From Terriglobales bacterium (GTDB lineage Bacteria > Acidobacteriota > Terriglobia > Terriglobales > Acidobacteriaceae): a DNA stretch of 64,000 nt. How positions within the stretch are numbered: position 1 is the stretch's first letter; each line of letters opens with the position of its first letter. Below, piece by piece: positions 37,334 to 45,837 of the stretch. The stretch lies in contig DATMAB010000006.1 in the NCBI GenBank assembly GCA_035573675.1, positions 1 to 64,000 on the forward strand. The letters run 5' to 3'. The notes beneath the pieces are model-generated. The model had not been told where the DNA came from, did no database searches, and saw only the letters and a program-made list of their open reading frames with translations. A program made the translations under genes and the position numbers.

Positions 37334-38041
37334 CTATTTGTGGATGGCGCCCAGGTAGTCGTCCACCCACTTGCGCACGCGGTCACGATCGCCCGAGGGG
37401 GAAAACCGCACGCCCAGCAGGCTTTCCGCCTCGGTGACGTAGGAGACGATGGCGTTCATGGCCAGCCGGGGCAGGCCGGGAAGGCTGAAGGCAAGGGAGA
37501 CATTACGGTTCAACGCCGGCCGTGCCGAGGTCACCATGGCCATGCCCCCGCCGGAGACCTCCTGGCTGTAGCAGGAGTGGCGCTTGCCCTCGGCGTCGAG
37601 AATCACTTCCGTGACCAAGGGAACGCGCACGAACAACCGCATGTGCCCGGTGACCAGGTTCTGGGTCGATTGCACGACCTTCAGCGCGGCTTCGCGCTCG
37701 ACCGGATCGAGGAAGAGCGCATTGATGCCGTGCCGCGTGAAGGGGAAGGCTTCCTCGCTGCTGCGGGCCACGCCGTAGAGAAAGGCGCGCTGGTTCTCCC
37801 GGGAGGAGCGCAGGGTCTCCAGGACTTTGCCGGCCTGTTCGTTCAAGCGCACGACGCAGGCGTCGAACTTCTCTCGCGCCAGCCGCGGCTCCACGATGCC
37901 GCTGACAGCCACGGTGGCAATGCGGGACTGCTGGAAGCACTCGCGCAGGACGGCAGAGGTGGTTTCGTCCAGGTTGACCAGCGCCACGCGCACCGGCAGC
38001 TTCAGCGATCCGGTTCCGCTGGTGGTTGCGCCCGTGGCCAT
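37334..38041 (-). CDS. PilZ-domain protein with receiver-like N-terminus
   Basis: 235 residues from ATG 38041; the longer upstream frame is a shadow of the divergent gene. Residues about 13-115 look like a degenerate response-regulator fold (LKLPVRVALVNLDETTSAVL, DACVVRLNEQAGKVLETL) without a phosphorylation aspartate triad I can identify. The PilZ domain follows, with the c-di-GMP motifs RLFVR and EVSGGG. It would bind c-di-GMP made by enzymes such as the nearby cyclase. The output partner is unknown. Confidence 0.78.
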   Translation of the reverse strand: MATGATTSGTGSLKLPVRVALVNLDETTSAVLRECFQQSRIATVAVSGIVEPRLAREKFDACVVRLNEQAGKVLETLRSSRENQRAFLYGVARSSEEAFPFTRHGINALFLDPVEREAALKVVQSTQNLVTGHMRLFVRVPLVTEVILDAEGKRHSCYSQEVSGGGMAMVTSARPALNRNVSLAFSLPGLPRLAMNAIVSYVTEAESLLGVRFSPSGDRDRVRKWVDDYLGAIHK

Positions 38042-38140
38042 GGCGGACGCTATTGTGTCAACGTCAAAGGAGTTTGCGCAACTTACTTCGACAACGCACT
38101 GGTTGACACACTCGACGCCTGCCCGCAGAATGGCGCGCCA

Positions 38141-38905
38141 GTGGACTTCCCTTTCTACCTCCACCTGGGTCCCTGGAAGCTGCACCCGCATTGGGTGTTC
38201 GAGGGGCTGGGCTATGCTCTGGGCTTCCGCCTGTATCTGTTGTTGCGCGGCCGCTGGGGCGATCCAATCGCCGCGCCGTTGCGCTGGTCGATTGTCGCGG
38301 CGGCAGCGGCGGGCGCCGCCCTGGGCAGCAAGATCCTGTACTGGTTCGAAGACCCGTGGCAGACACTGCAACGCTGGCCCGATCCCGCGTACCTGATGGC
38401 GGGCAAGACCATCGTGGGCGCGCTGATCGGAGGGCTGGTGGCCGTCGAGTGGGCCAAGCGCCACCTCGGTATCCGCGCGCGGACCGGCGACCTGTTCGCC
38501 ATTCCGCTGGCGATAGGGACGGCAGCCGGGCGCTTCGGGTGCTTCCTGACCGGCCTTGAGGACCACACCTTCGGCACGCCGACAACGCTGCCCTGGGGGG
38601 TGGATTTCGGCGACGGCATCGCGCGACATCCGACGCAGCTCTACGAACTCATCTTTCTATTGCTGTTGGCGCAGTTCCTGTGGCGGCGCTCGCGGGCACA
38701 GTATGAGAGCGGCGACCTGTTCAAGATGTTCATGGTGGGCTACCTGGGGTTCCGCTTGCTCGTGGACTTCATCAAGCCGGGTGTGACAGTAGCGGGACTG
38801 TCACTGCTGCAGTGGGCGTGCGTGGGCGTCCTGCTCTACTATGCGCGCGACCTGAAGCGCTGGTTGCGAGTGGGCGAACGACCTGCAACCGCCGTGAGCG
38901 GATAG
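38141..38905 (+). CDS. Prolipoprotein diacylglyceryl transferase (Lgt) family protein
   Basis: 254 residues from GTG 38141; the start is uncertain because no clear ribosome site precedes it. About seven helices. The Lgt signature is recognisable but altered: AGRFGCFLTGLEDHTFG, then TTLPWGVDF and RHPTQLYE. Classical Lgt has an asparagine where this protein has the cysteine after G-R-F-G. It is probably an Lgt paralogue attaching diacylglycerol to lipoproteins or a related acceptor. Membrane-protein genes follow on the same strand. Confidence 0.78.
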   Translation: MDFPFYLHLGPWKLHPHWVFEGLGYALGFRLYLLLRGRWGDPIAAPLRWSIVAAAAAGAALGSKILYWFEDPWQTLQRWPDPAYLMAGKTIVGALIGGLVAVEWAKRHLGIRARTGDLFAIPLAIGTAAGRFGCFLTGLEDHTFGTPTTLPWGVDFGDGIARHPTQLYELIFLLLLAQFLWRRSRAQYESGDLFKMFMVGYLGFRLLVDFIKPGVTVAGLSLLQWACVGVLLYYARDLKRWLRVGERPATAVSG

Positions 38906-38925
38906 GCCGGACGGGAGGAACAAGC

Positions 38926-39687
38926 TTGGCACGCGGAGCGGGCAAGGCGCTGCGCATCCTCGGCATCGTGGTCCTGTCCATTCTGATCCTGCTGGCCAGC
39001 CTGCTCATGCTGCTGCTGGCAGCGTGCGGCCTGTTTTCCTCTCCCAGCGCCGCAGACAGGAAGTTTCTGGCAGTCGTCGTGGTGACGTTTGTGGCGATCC
39101 TCGGAGGTGGTTTCTACGGAATCTTCAAGCTGGCCAAGGGAATGTCACAGGCGTCGCCGGGCGCGGAAGCGGCGCCGCCACTCCCGATCACGGCAGAAGA
39201 GGCGGCGAAACTGCTGCTGCCTTTGCGGTTGGCCATCGGAATCAGTATCGGCTTGAGCTTTCTTGGAATCGTGCTGAACCGGATGGAGCCCGGCTATCCG
39301 GCGAATCTGATTCCGGCGATGATGGCCGCATTTGTTCTCTATCAGCTTCCCTACGGGGCGGTCTTGTGGCTGACGCGCGAGCAACCGGAACGCAAAGGTG
39401 TAGCGCTGGCGCTGGCGTTCAGCGTGGTGAGCGTCCTCTACAGTCTGTGGACGTGGGGCACGTTGTTGCTGGTCTGGCGGCAGGCGGGCCTGTATGCCGG
39501 ACAGATCGCCTCGCTCATCGATCTGGTGGCGACGGGCGCGGCCGCTTACTTTGCATGGCAATTGTGGCGCCGGGACCGTCGCAGCGCCGACGAAACCGCC
39601 AGCCTCATCCTGTGGTTCATCGGCTCAGCGGTGTACCTGGCCATTGTGCATTTTGCGCAAAGCGTCGCCTACCGCTGGGTGTTCTAG
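38926..39687 (+). CDS. Multi-span membrane protein, function unknown
   Basis: 253 residues starting at TTG 38926, chosen because GGGAGG (38913-38918) sits 7 nt upstream. About seven hydrophobic segments: the first (VVLSILILLASLLMLLLAAC) resembles the first segment of the next gene's product. There is a proline-rich loop near residue 80. The C-terminal half has four helices with tryptophan/tyrosine caps. No family recognised. It follows the Lgt-like gene by 20 nt. Confidence 0.65.
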   Translation: MARGAGKALRILGIVVLSILILLASLLMLLLAACGLFSSPSAADRKFLAVVVVTFVAILGGGFYGIFKLAKGMSQASPGAEAAPPLPITAEEAAKLLLPLRLAIGISIGLSFLGIVLNRMEPGYPANLIPAMMAAFVLYQLPYGAVLWLTREQPERKGVALALAFSVVSVLYSLWTWGTLLLVWRQAGLYAGQIASLIDLVATGAAAYFAWQLWRRDRRSADETASLILWFIGSAVYLAIVHFAQSVAYRWVF

Positions 39688-39703
39688 GAGCACGGGAGTC
39701 GAC

Positions 39704-39937
39704 GTGGACGACACTACCGAAAAGCCGCAACCTGCATCACGGAGCTTCATCCGGGTTGTGCTGGCGATCCTGGTGATCCTGGCCAGCCTGATCTTCCTGC
39801 TGATGTCTGCCTGCTTCGGATTCTTTTTCGTGGCAGACAAAGGCAAGGAACCAGGCATGCTGGGCATCGCTCTGGTCTTCCTGGGCGTGTTTGTGGGATT
39901 CGTCTGGGTAGCTCGCCAGATGCTCAAGACGAGTTAG
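39704..39937 (+). CDS. Small two-helix membrane protein
   Basis: 77 residues from GTG 39704 with GGAG upstream at 39687-39690 and GGGAG at 39693-39697. It has a polar N-terminus (DDTTEKPQPASRS), then two hydrophobic helices (VVLAILVILASLIFLLMSAC and LGIALVFLGVFVGFVWV). The first helix closely parallels the first helix of the preceding protein (VILASLIFLLMSACFGFF against ILLASLLMLLLAACGLF), so the two genes probably share an ancestral segment. Function unknown. Confidence 0.6.
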   Translation: MDDTTEKPQPASRSFIRVVLAILVILASLIFLLMSACFGFFFVADKGKEPGMLGIALVFLGVFVGFVWVARQMLKTS

Positions 39938-39951
39938 AGGAGATTCTGCCG

Positions 39952-40416
39952 ATGAGCGCACCGAACTGGAAGCAGGGAGCCATCCTGTTCGCAGCCGGAT
40001 CGGTGCTGGCGGCTTCTGCCTGCTACGGCGTCCTGCTGTACGACAGCAACGATTCGCTCTCACTGCTGTTCGCGGCCGGATTCATCGGCGGGATGGGGCT
40101 GGCGCTGGGCGGCACGGTGCTGATGGTGGTCCGCGCTTCGTCGGGAAGTGGGGCCGAAAGCGCCGCAGGCGGCGGGGTGATCACGCGTCCGACCTGGGGG
40201 CAGGTGCTGGTGATGCTGGCCAGCGGCGTGGTGCTCGGTGCGTCGTCGTGCTATGGCTTTCTGGAGACGCTGGGAAAGAAGGGCCAGTACTGGTACGGAC
40301 CGTTCGCCGCCGGATTCTACGCCGGTTGTCTGCTGGTGCTGGGCGCAGGAGTCCTGCTCCTGCTCCGCCTGGTTCGCAAGCTGTTCACTCGATCCGCTTC
40401 GCCAACGCCGAGGTGA
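39952..40416 (+). CDS. Four-helix membrane protein made of a duplicated unit
   Basis: 154 residues. Two helix pairs are internal repeats: AAGSVLAASACYGVLL with FAAGFIGGMGLALGGTVL in the first half, ASGVVLGASSCYGFLE with FAAGFYAGCLLVLGAGVL in the second. Each half carries the motif ASxCYG. A glycine/serine loop joins the halves. It lies 14 nt after the previous gene and only 4 nt before the radical SAM gene, so co-transcription with that enzyme is likely. Function unknown. Confidence 0.68.
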   Translation: MSAPNWKQGAILFAAGSVLAASACYGVLLYDSNDSLSLLFAAGFIGGMGLALGGTVLMVVRASSGSGAESAAGGGVITRPTWGQVLVMLASGVVLGASSCYGFLETLGKKGQYWYGPFAAGFYAGCLLVLGAGVLLLLRLVRKLFTRSASPTPR

Positions 40417-40420
40417 TGCC

Positions 40421-41845
40421 ATGCCGGTTCGCCCGTATCTTTTCTACGACGTCGCGCTTTCGCTCTGCTCGGCCTGCTTCCGCAAGGTGGAAGGGAAGAT
40501 CGTCTTTCAGGATGACAAGGTCTTCCTGCTCAAACGCTGCCCCGAGCACGGCCACGAAAAAGTGCTGATCGCCGACGACGTCGACTACTATCGCCGCTGC
40601 CGGGAAGTGTTCATCAAGCCGCCGGAAATGCCGCTGGTGTTCAACACGCCGGTGAAGTGGGGCTGCCCCTACGATTGCGGCTTGTGCACAGACCATCAGC
40701 AGCACTCCTGCCTGTCGCTGGTCGAGATCTGCGACTACTGCAACCTGAAGTGCCCCATCTGCTACGCGGAGAGCGGACCGGCGCGCATGCAGTTCCGCTC
40801 GCTGAAGGAAATCGGATCCATGCTGGATGCCGTGGTGCGCAACGAGGGACGGCCGGATGTGGTGCAGATCTCCGGCGGCGAGCCCACGCTGCATCCCGAC
40901 TTCTTCGCGGTACTCGATCTGGCCAAGCAGCGGCCCATCCGCCATCTGATGGTGAACACCAACGGCATCCGTATCGCACAGGAGGAGGATTTCGCCAGGC
41001 GCCTGGCGGGATACATGCCGGACTTCGAGGTCTATCTGCAGTTCGATTCCTTCGAGCGCGACGCGCTCCTGGAACTGCGCGGCGCCGACCTTCGCCGCGT
41101 TCGCGAACAGGCGCTCGAACGGCTGAACCGGCTGGGCGTTTCGACCACCCTCGTGGTCACGCTCAAGAAAGGACTGAACGACGGCGAAGTCGGACGCATC
41201 ATCGACTATGCATTGCAGCAGCCGTGCGTGCGCGGCGTCACGTTCCAGCCCATCCAGGCCGCGGGCCGGCTGGAGCAGTTCGACCCGGCAACCGACCGCC
41301 TCACGCTGACCGAAGTCCGGCGACGGATTCTCGACGAATCGCCGGTGTTTCGGCCGGAGGACGTGATTCCTGTTCCCTGCCACCCCGACTCCCTGGCGAT
41401 GGGTTACGCGCTCAAGCTGAACGGCAAGGTCGTGCCGCTGACGGGGATGATCGATCCGCAGGTGCTGATCAACGCCGGGCGCAACACCATCGTCTACGAG
41501 CAGGACGACGCCGTGCGCGAGGGCGTGTTCAAACTGTTCGCCACCAATCATTCGCCGCGCTCCGGCGCAGGCTCGCTGCGCGAGCTGTTGTGCTGCCTGC
41601 CTCGGCTGGCCGCACCACCCGACCTCAGTTACGAGAACGTCTTCCGCGTGCTCATCATTCAGTTCATCGACGCCTATTCGTTCGATGTGCGCTCGGTGAA
41701 GAAGACCTGCATCCACATCGTCCATCCCGACGGAAGGCTGATCCCGTTCGACACCTACAACCTCTTCTACAGGGATGACCTTGAGAAGACGCGCCTGCGA
41801 CCGCTAAGGCGGGAGTGGCAGCAGGAACTCGTGCAGGTCGGCTGA
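40421..41845 (+). CDS. Radical SAM enzyme resembling tetraether-lipid synthase (Tes)
   Basis: 474 residues from ATG 40421. The N-terminus has a zinc/rubredoxin-like set: CSAC (C16, C19) and CPEHG (C40). A second set GCPYDCGLC (C82, C86, C89) with H92, H95 and C97 is followed by the radical SAM cluster CNLKCPIC (C107, C111, C114). QISGGEPTLHPDF binds SAM. The layout and the GCPYDCGLC...H...C block match the archaeal Tes family, whose members couple lipid tails into membrane-spanning chains. Acidobacterial relatives are candidates for making iso-diabolic acid or branched tetraethers. The reaction here is inferred. Confidence 0.82.
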   Translation: MPVRPYLFYDVALSLCSACFRKVEGKIVFQDDKVFLLKRCPEHGHEKVLIADDVDYYRRCREVFIKPPEMPLVFNTPVKWGCPYDCGLCTDHQQHSCLSLVEICDYCNLKCPICYAESGPARMQFRSLKEIGSMLDAVVRNEGRPDVVQISGGEPTLHPDFFAVLDLAKQRPIRHLMVNTNGIRIAQEEDFARRLAGYMPDFEVYLQFDSFERDALLELRGADLRRVREQALERLNRLGVSTTLVVTLKKGLNDGEVGRIIDYALQQPCVRGVTFQPIQAAGRLEQFDPATDRLTLTEVRRRILDESPVFRPEDVIPVPCHPDSLAMGYALKLNGKVVPLTGMIDPQVLINAGRNTIVYEQDDAVREGVFKLFATNHSPRSGAGSLRELLCCLPRLAAPPDLSYENVFRVLIIQFIDAYSFDVRSVKKTCIHIVHPDGRLIPFDTYNLFYRDDLEKTRLRPLRREWQQELVQVG

Positions 41846-41936
41846 GAACGCGCAGGTGGCGCTCAAGGTTTGGAAACAGGCAAACCAGCGCGCCGGAATA
41901 TTCATCTAATCATGGGAGTCATCGGGAGGAGAGCGC

Positions 41937-42161
41937 ATGAAGAAGTTGAGCCTTGTGATCGTCTTGCTCTGGGCGGGCAATGCTCACGCCGGCCTGTTCA
42001 ACCATGTGATCAAGCCAGTGGGTAAAGCTGTGGTCAGCGCCTCCGTGGCCGCTTCCAAGGCCGTCGCTGGGGGCGGCTCGACGGCTGCGAAAGCAGCCGC
42101 AGAGGGCAGCACAACGGTTGCCAGGGCTTCCGGGAAGGCTGTGAAGAAAGTTGTGGTCTAG
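41937..42161 (+). CDS. Small alanine/valine/lysine-rich exported protein
   Basis: 74 residues with GGGAGG 7 nt before the ATG. The signal peptide (KKLSLVIVLLWAGNAHA) leaves a mature part of about 55 residues made of short repeats of lysine, alanine, serine and valine (GKAVVSASVAASKAV, GGSTAAKAAAEGSTTVA). The mature part has no cysteines and is strongly basic. It resembles no family I know. It may be a periplasmic or surface-associated basic peptide. Confidence 0.65.
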   Translation: MKKLSLVIVLLWAGNAHAGLFNHVIKPVGKAVVSASVAASKAVAGGGSTAAKAAAEGSTTVARASGKAVKKVVV

Positions 42162-42200
42162 GCAGAACTCTTGGAGTGAGCAACGGGAGCACGCGCCGCA

Positions 42201-43274
42201 TCACCGCGCAATCGTCGTGTTCGCGTAATAGAAGTTGAGGATTTGGAGAAAACCAGCGCCCCGGGCCGCCATGTGGGCGGCGCCGCGCTGGCATAGCCCC
42301 AGGCCGTGGCCCAGTCCGCGACCGCGCAGCAAGATGTGGTCGCCCTCATGCTCGGCTTCATAGTTGTTGCCGGGAACGGCGCTCCAGCCTCGGCGCCGGC
42401 CGAGTTCGAGACGCGAGCCTTCACTCTGGTTTCCGGATAAGAGCCGTTTGCCGTCGGCAGCCGACAGGCGACGCTCCCATGGCTCGGCGTGCTCCGGGCA
42501 AGCGACCGAGAAATACGGATAGCGATCACCCCGCATGCCAGTTTCGGCCAGCGTGCGAGTGCGCCCGCCGCAACTGGCTGAGTAAAGCGCAGGCAAGACC
42601 TTCCCTTCGTAGCTGAGCACGAGCCCCCGCGTGGCCGCCGTGGCCAGCCATGCTGGATTGTCTTTCTCCGGCGGATGTCGCAGGAACTGGCAGTGCGTGG
42701 TGTCGCAGAAGTCGAAGGCGGCGTGGCGACCGCCTCCGGCGACGTAGTAGGAACGTGTTACCACCGCCTGGGCTTTCAGCGCCTCGAGCGGCGCTCCGGG
42801 CGGGCTTTCGGCCGCCACCGCAGAAGCCACGGCGACCTCGAGGTCCATGGTCACAACGGGCTGCAGCGCACGACCGGAAACTCTGACTTCGAGGTTCCCG
42901 CGATAGCGGCGCTCGATCCTGCCCGGCACGGCAAGCTGGAACTCACCAGCGTCCGAAGGCCAGGCTTGCACTGACGTGCCCGTCAGGCGGCGCTCGGCCG
43001 AGCGACACTCTATGCCGCCTCCCGTGAGCCGCAGACGCGCACTTTGGCCGCCGGCCAGCGATATGACGTTCCCGGAAACCTTGATGGTGAGGGTGGCTCC
43101 GGGCGGCGCGCTGAGCACAAGCTCCTGCGGTCTGAACAGGCCGAACACGCCCACGCGCACGGCGGCCGGATGTGCCGGTTCGCCTGACGACAGAACAACC
43201 GGAGTCAGTACGAGTACGAGCGCTGCCGTGGGCCAGCGGCGTGCGGCGGGTTCGGCTGCCTTTTTCATGCTCAC
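42201..43274 (-). CDS. SpoIID/LytB-domain protein
   Basis: 357 residues; the start is GTG 43274 (overlapping the upstream stop as GTGA) or ATG 43268. N-terminal hydrophobic segment, then a beta-rich region (residues about 40-135) and a SpoIID domain from about 140: MDLEVAVASAVAAESPPGAPLEALKAQAVVTRSYY with the catalytic-type glutamate, SASCGGRTRT and the C-terminal GRGLGHGLGLCQRGAAHMA. SpoIID proteins are peptidoglycan lytic transglycosylases. It is the last gene of the six-gene envelope operon and neighbours a transpeptidase, so cell-wall remodelling is likely. Confidence 0.82.
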   Translation of the reverse strand: MSMKKAAEPAARRWPTAALVLVLTPVVLSSGEPAHPAAVRVGVFGLFRPQELVLSAPPGATLTIKVSGNVISLAGGQSARLRLTGGGIECRSAERRLTGTSVQAWPSDAGEFQLAVPGRIERRYRGNLEVRVSGRALQPVVTMDLEVAVASAVAAESPPGAPLEALKAQAVVTRSYYVAGGGRHAAFDFCDTTHCQFLRHPPEKDNPAWLATAATRGLVLSYEGKVLPALYSASCGGRTRTLAETGMRGDRYPYFSVACPEHAEPWERRLSAADGKRLLSGNQSEGSRLELGRRRGWSAVPGNNYEAEHEGDHILLRGRGLGHGLGLCQRGAAHMAARGAGFLQILNFYYANTTIAR

Positions 43275-44122
43275 TCTTTGGCGATGACGCGCAGCATTTC
43301 CCCGGCTGACGATGCGGCCTCCGAACCCGGCGCGCCGTGTCGGCGGACCAGGAGGGCAAACTGCGGAGAGGTTGCAGGATAGAGCACAACCACGAATCCG
43401 TCGCCGGGCGCACCTGGCGTGTGCGTGCAGGGCGCGGTACCGGTCTTCACCAGCGCAGCGCGCCCGGGTACGGCACGGCCAACGGCGCCGCCGGTACCCA
43501 CTTCTCCGGAGAGCATCATGCCGTGGAGTATCTCTTGCGTTCCGGGGTCATCGGTACGGGTGGCCAGTTGAATGTAGGCGCGCGCCACGGCCGCCGGCGG
43601 AGCGCGCCAGCGTCCTCCGAGGCCCAATCGCTCATCGGCCGTGGCATCCGTGGGCAGCGGCGAAAGTCCGTAGCGCTCCAAGACCGGCGAGACGTCCGCA
43701 GGGTGCACTTCTTCGGCCAGCCTATGGAAGTATGCGTTGCAGGAGTGGGCGATCGCAGCGGCGAGCCCCAAGCGCCCGTGGCCGCGGGGAAGCCAGCAAC
43801 CGGTGCGCGCGCCATGGCACACGTGCTGGGGATAGCGGAAGGAGTGTGCTTCCCCCCACGCCAGCGCCGTGAAGGGCTTGAGCAGTGAACCCAGGGGCAG
43901 GGGCTGGCCGGCCTCTTCCCAGCGCTCGGCGACGACCTCGCCATTGCGCGTATCCAGCAGCAGAAACGAAAGATCCTCATCTGCGAACTGCTGCTCGAGC
44001 GCTCGCGCAACCGACTGCACGTAGAGATCAGGATGGGCAGTCCCGGCGGCGGCTCGACGCAACGGCCATTCCAGAGCGAGCAGCACGCTCGCGCACACCA
44101 CGCACCGGAGCAGTCCATTCAT
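43271..44122 (-). CDS. Small penicillin-binding-protein transpeptidase domain, exported
   Basis: 283 residues with an N-terminal signal or anchor. The three active-site motifs of serine transpeptidases are all present: SLLK (S79-K82), SCN (S127-N129) and KTG (near residue 230). The usual N-terminal dimerisation or transglycosylase domains are missing, so this is a minimal catalytic domain. Extra cysteines (CHGARTGC) may form a disulfide. It could cross-link peptidoglycan or act as a carboxypeptidase or sensor. It overlaps both neighbours by 4 nt. Confidence 0.8.
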   Translation of the reverse strand: MNGLLRCVVCASVLLALEWPLRRAAAGTAHPDLYVQSVARALEQQFADEDLSFLLLDTRNGEVVAERWEEAGQPLPLGSLLKPFTALAWGEAHSFRYPQHVCHGARTGCWLPRGHGRLGLAAAIAHSCNAYFHRLAEEVHPADVSPVLERYGLSPLPTDATADERLGLGGRWRAPPAAVARAYIQLATRTDDPGTQEILHGMMLSGEVGTGGAVGRAVPGRAALVKTGTAPCTHTPGAPGDGFVVVLYPATSPQFALLVRRHGAPGSEAASSAGEMLRVIAKE

Positions 44123-45837
44123 GGGCGCAGACGATACCGGACGGATTCCCTGACGGCGGCAGCAGAACGCCGCCGCACGACGGTGGCGGACTCCACGCGC
44201 GCCAGCGCCTGGCTGAGACTGGCGATGTTTTCGGAGAAGAAGCGCGGCGGGCGTGACTCAGCGTCGCCGCTCTCGGCGTGAATGGCGGGGTAATCCATCC
44301 AACGCATCATGCGGGCGAAGTTTTCGTTTTCGCGGCCATGGCGGAAACCCGCAGCGTAGACAGCATCCGTGGGCGCGGACGCGGTCGAAGCTCTTCGCAA
44401 CACAGACACCAGCATCTCGGGGGAATCCGAGACCAGCAGCAGCCGGCCGCTCGCCGCCACCGCCAAACGCGTCAGCCCGTCGAGGGCATGATAGCTTTCG
44501 CCGCCGTCGCGGCGCTCCACCCAAGCCGCACCGAGATGCGACGTCGTCCACAGGCCTTCGACCGTTTCGCGCAGAGCGTCACGAGCCGCCTCAGCCTTCC
44601 ACTCCGACTCGCCGAGCAAGACGATGACGGAGCGATTGCCCACAAACCCTGAGTCTTTTTCGACAACGCTGGACTGGACTGACAAGAGCGCCCGCAATTG
44701 AACGGAATCGAGCATTCGGCGCAGGGCCTGGGGCGAGAACGCTCCGCCGGCCGTCGCCGGCGGCGCTTCGTCAATGCGCGTCTCCAAGTCGCTCTCGCTC
44801 CCGCTCACGCCCTCACCCAGGGTCACCGCCGGCGCCTCCTTCGACGCAGGTCCGGAGCCGGTGCGCGGCGCAAGCACCTTGCGCTCCAGCAGCTCTAGCG
44901 CCTGTTCCGTACTGGGCGACGCCCAAGCGCGGTAAAGACCGGCGTCCTCCGGAGCCAGGCGCAGCACTTCGGCCAGCGCCGTCGTCTCGCCGGCGGGCGC
45001 TCCGGGCTCTCCAGGATTCCGCGGTATCAGGACACGCTCTTCGTGATACTCCTCCGGCGAGCGGTGCAGATCGCTGACGCCGGCAGCGAATTCGCGAATC
45101 TCGCTGATGTTCTGCTGGATCCAGTAAGAACGGAAGTGCGGACTCCTGGCCAGCGTTTCCAGGTTCATGACCAGCCGCAAGTCGCCACGATCGCCGGCCA
45201 AGCCGACCGCGCGCTCATACCATGCTTCGCGCGCCGCTGAGGATCCGGACAGGCCGGCCATGCGCTGCAGCGCGCCTGTCAGCAGGTCCTCACGCGTGGC
45301 CAGCAGCAGGTGGTCGTCGGCGGCCGCGAAAGCGACCACGCGGCGGGATTCCGGATCGGCACGCACGAAGTATTCAAAGTCCGCAACTTTGCGCGGCTCG
45401 AAGTCCGCGCGCTTTCGCCACAGCACGCTTTCGAACGCGCGCGCGGCCGGCATGCGCGTGATGTACAGAAACTCCAGTTTGCCGATGTCATAGATGGCCA
45501 CCGCCGATTCGCTTCCGGCGACCGACTGCACCAGAGCCATGTCCGGCGCAAGGCCGGCCGCGGAACCGAATTCTCCCACAGCCTCTTTCAGCCGCAGGAA
45601 CAGGCGCGAACGTGAAAACACCTTGTAATTGTCGCCGGCCAGCCACAGTTCTTTTTCTTTCGATTGATTCCAGTCAGCCAGGACCGCGGAGAAGTCCCGG
45701 GCTTCGAGCACCAGCAGTGCACCCGGAGGCATGGAATCGGCCAGCGGGCGCTCGGCAGGCGTTGTCTGGTAGAGCGCGGCCGCAGCCACCACCAAGGCCA
45801 GAAGCGAGAGCACGGCATAGGACCTCGAAGTCGTCAT
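44119..45837 (-). CDS. Membrane-anchored protein of the envelope operon, function unknown
   Basis: 572 residues from ATG 45837, which overlaps the stop of the giant TPR gene (ATGA). One N-terminal helix (VLSLLALVVAAAALY) anchors a soluble outer domain. ADSMPPGALLVLEARDFSAVL and VAIYDIGKLEFLYITRMP recall proteins of the DUF3352 type, with a similar pattern repeated in the second half (SGRLLLVSDSPEMLVSVL), so it may be two copies of one domain. A serine/glycine/proline-rich linker lies near residues 335-375. No catalytic motif seen. Confidence 0.65.
   Translation of the reverse strand: MTTSRSYAVLSLLALVVAAAALYQTTPAERPLADSMPPGALLVLEARDFSAVLADWNQSKEKELWLAGDNYKVFSRSRLFLRLKEAVGEFGSAAGLAPDMALVQSVAGSESAVAIYDIGKLEFLYITRMPAARAFESVLWRKRADFEPRKVADFEYFVRADPESRRVVAFAAADDHLLLATREDLLTGALQRMAGLSGSSAAREAWYERAVGLAGDRGDLRLVMNLETLARSPHFRSYWIQQNISEIREFAAGVSDLHRSPEEYHEERVLIPRNPGEPGAPAGETTALAEVLRLAPEDAGLYRAWASPSTEQALELLERKVLAPRTGSGPASKEAPAVTLGEGVSGSESDLETRIDEAPPATAGGAFSPQALRRMLDSVQLRALLSVQSSVVEKDSGFVGNRSVIVLLGESEWKAEAARDALRETVEGLWTTSHLGAAWVERRDGGESYHALDGLTRLAVAASGRLLLVSDSPEMLVSVLRRASTASAPTDAVYAAGFRHGRENENFARMMRWMDYPAIHAESGDAESRPPRFFSENIASLSQALARVESATVVRRRSAAAVRESVRYRLRP

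Noticed and set aside
38770-38800. GTGACAGT...ACTGTCAC inverted repeat as an operator
   Set aside because: It lies well inside the Lgt-like coding region, with no promoter or gene start nearby.
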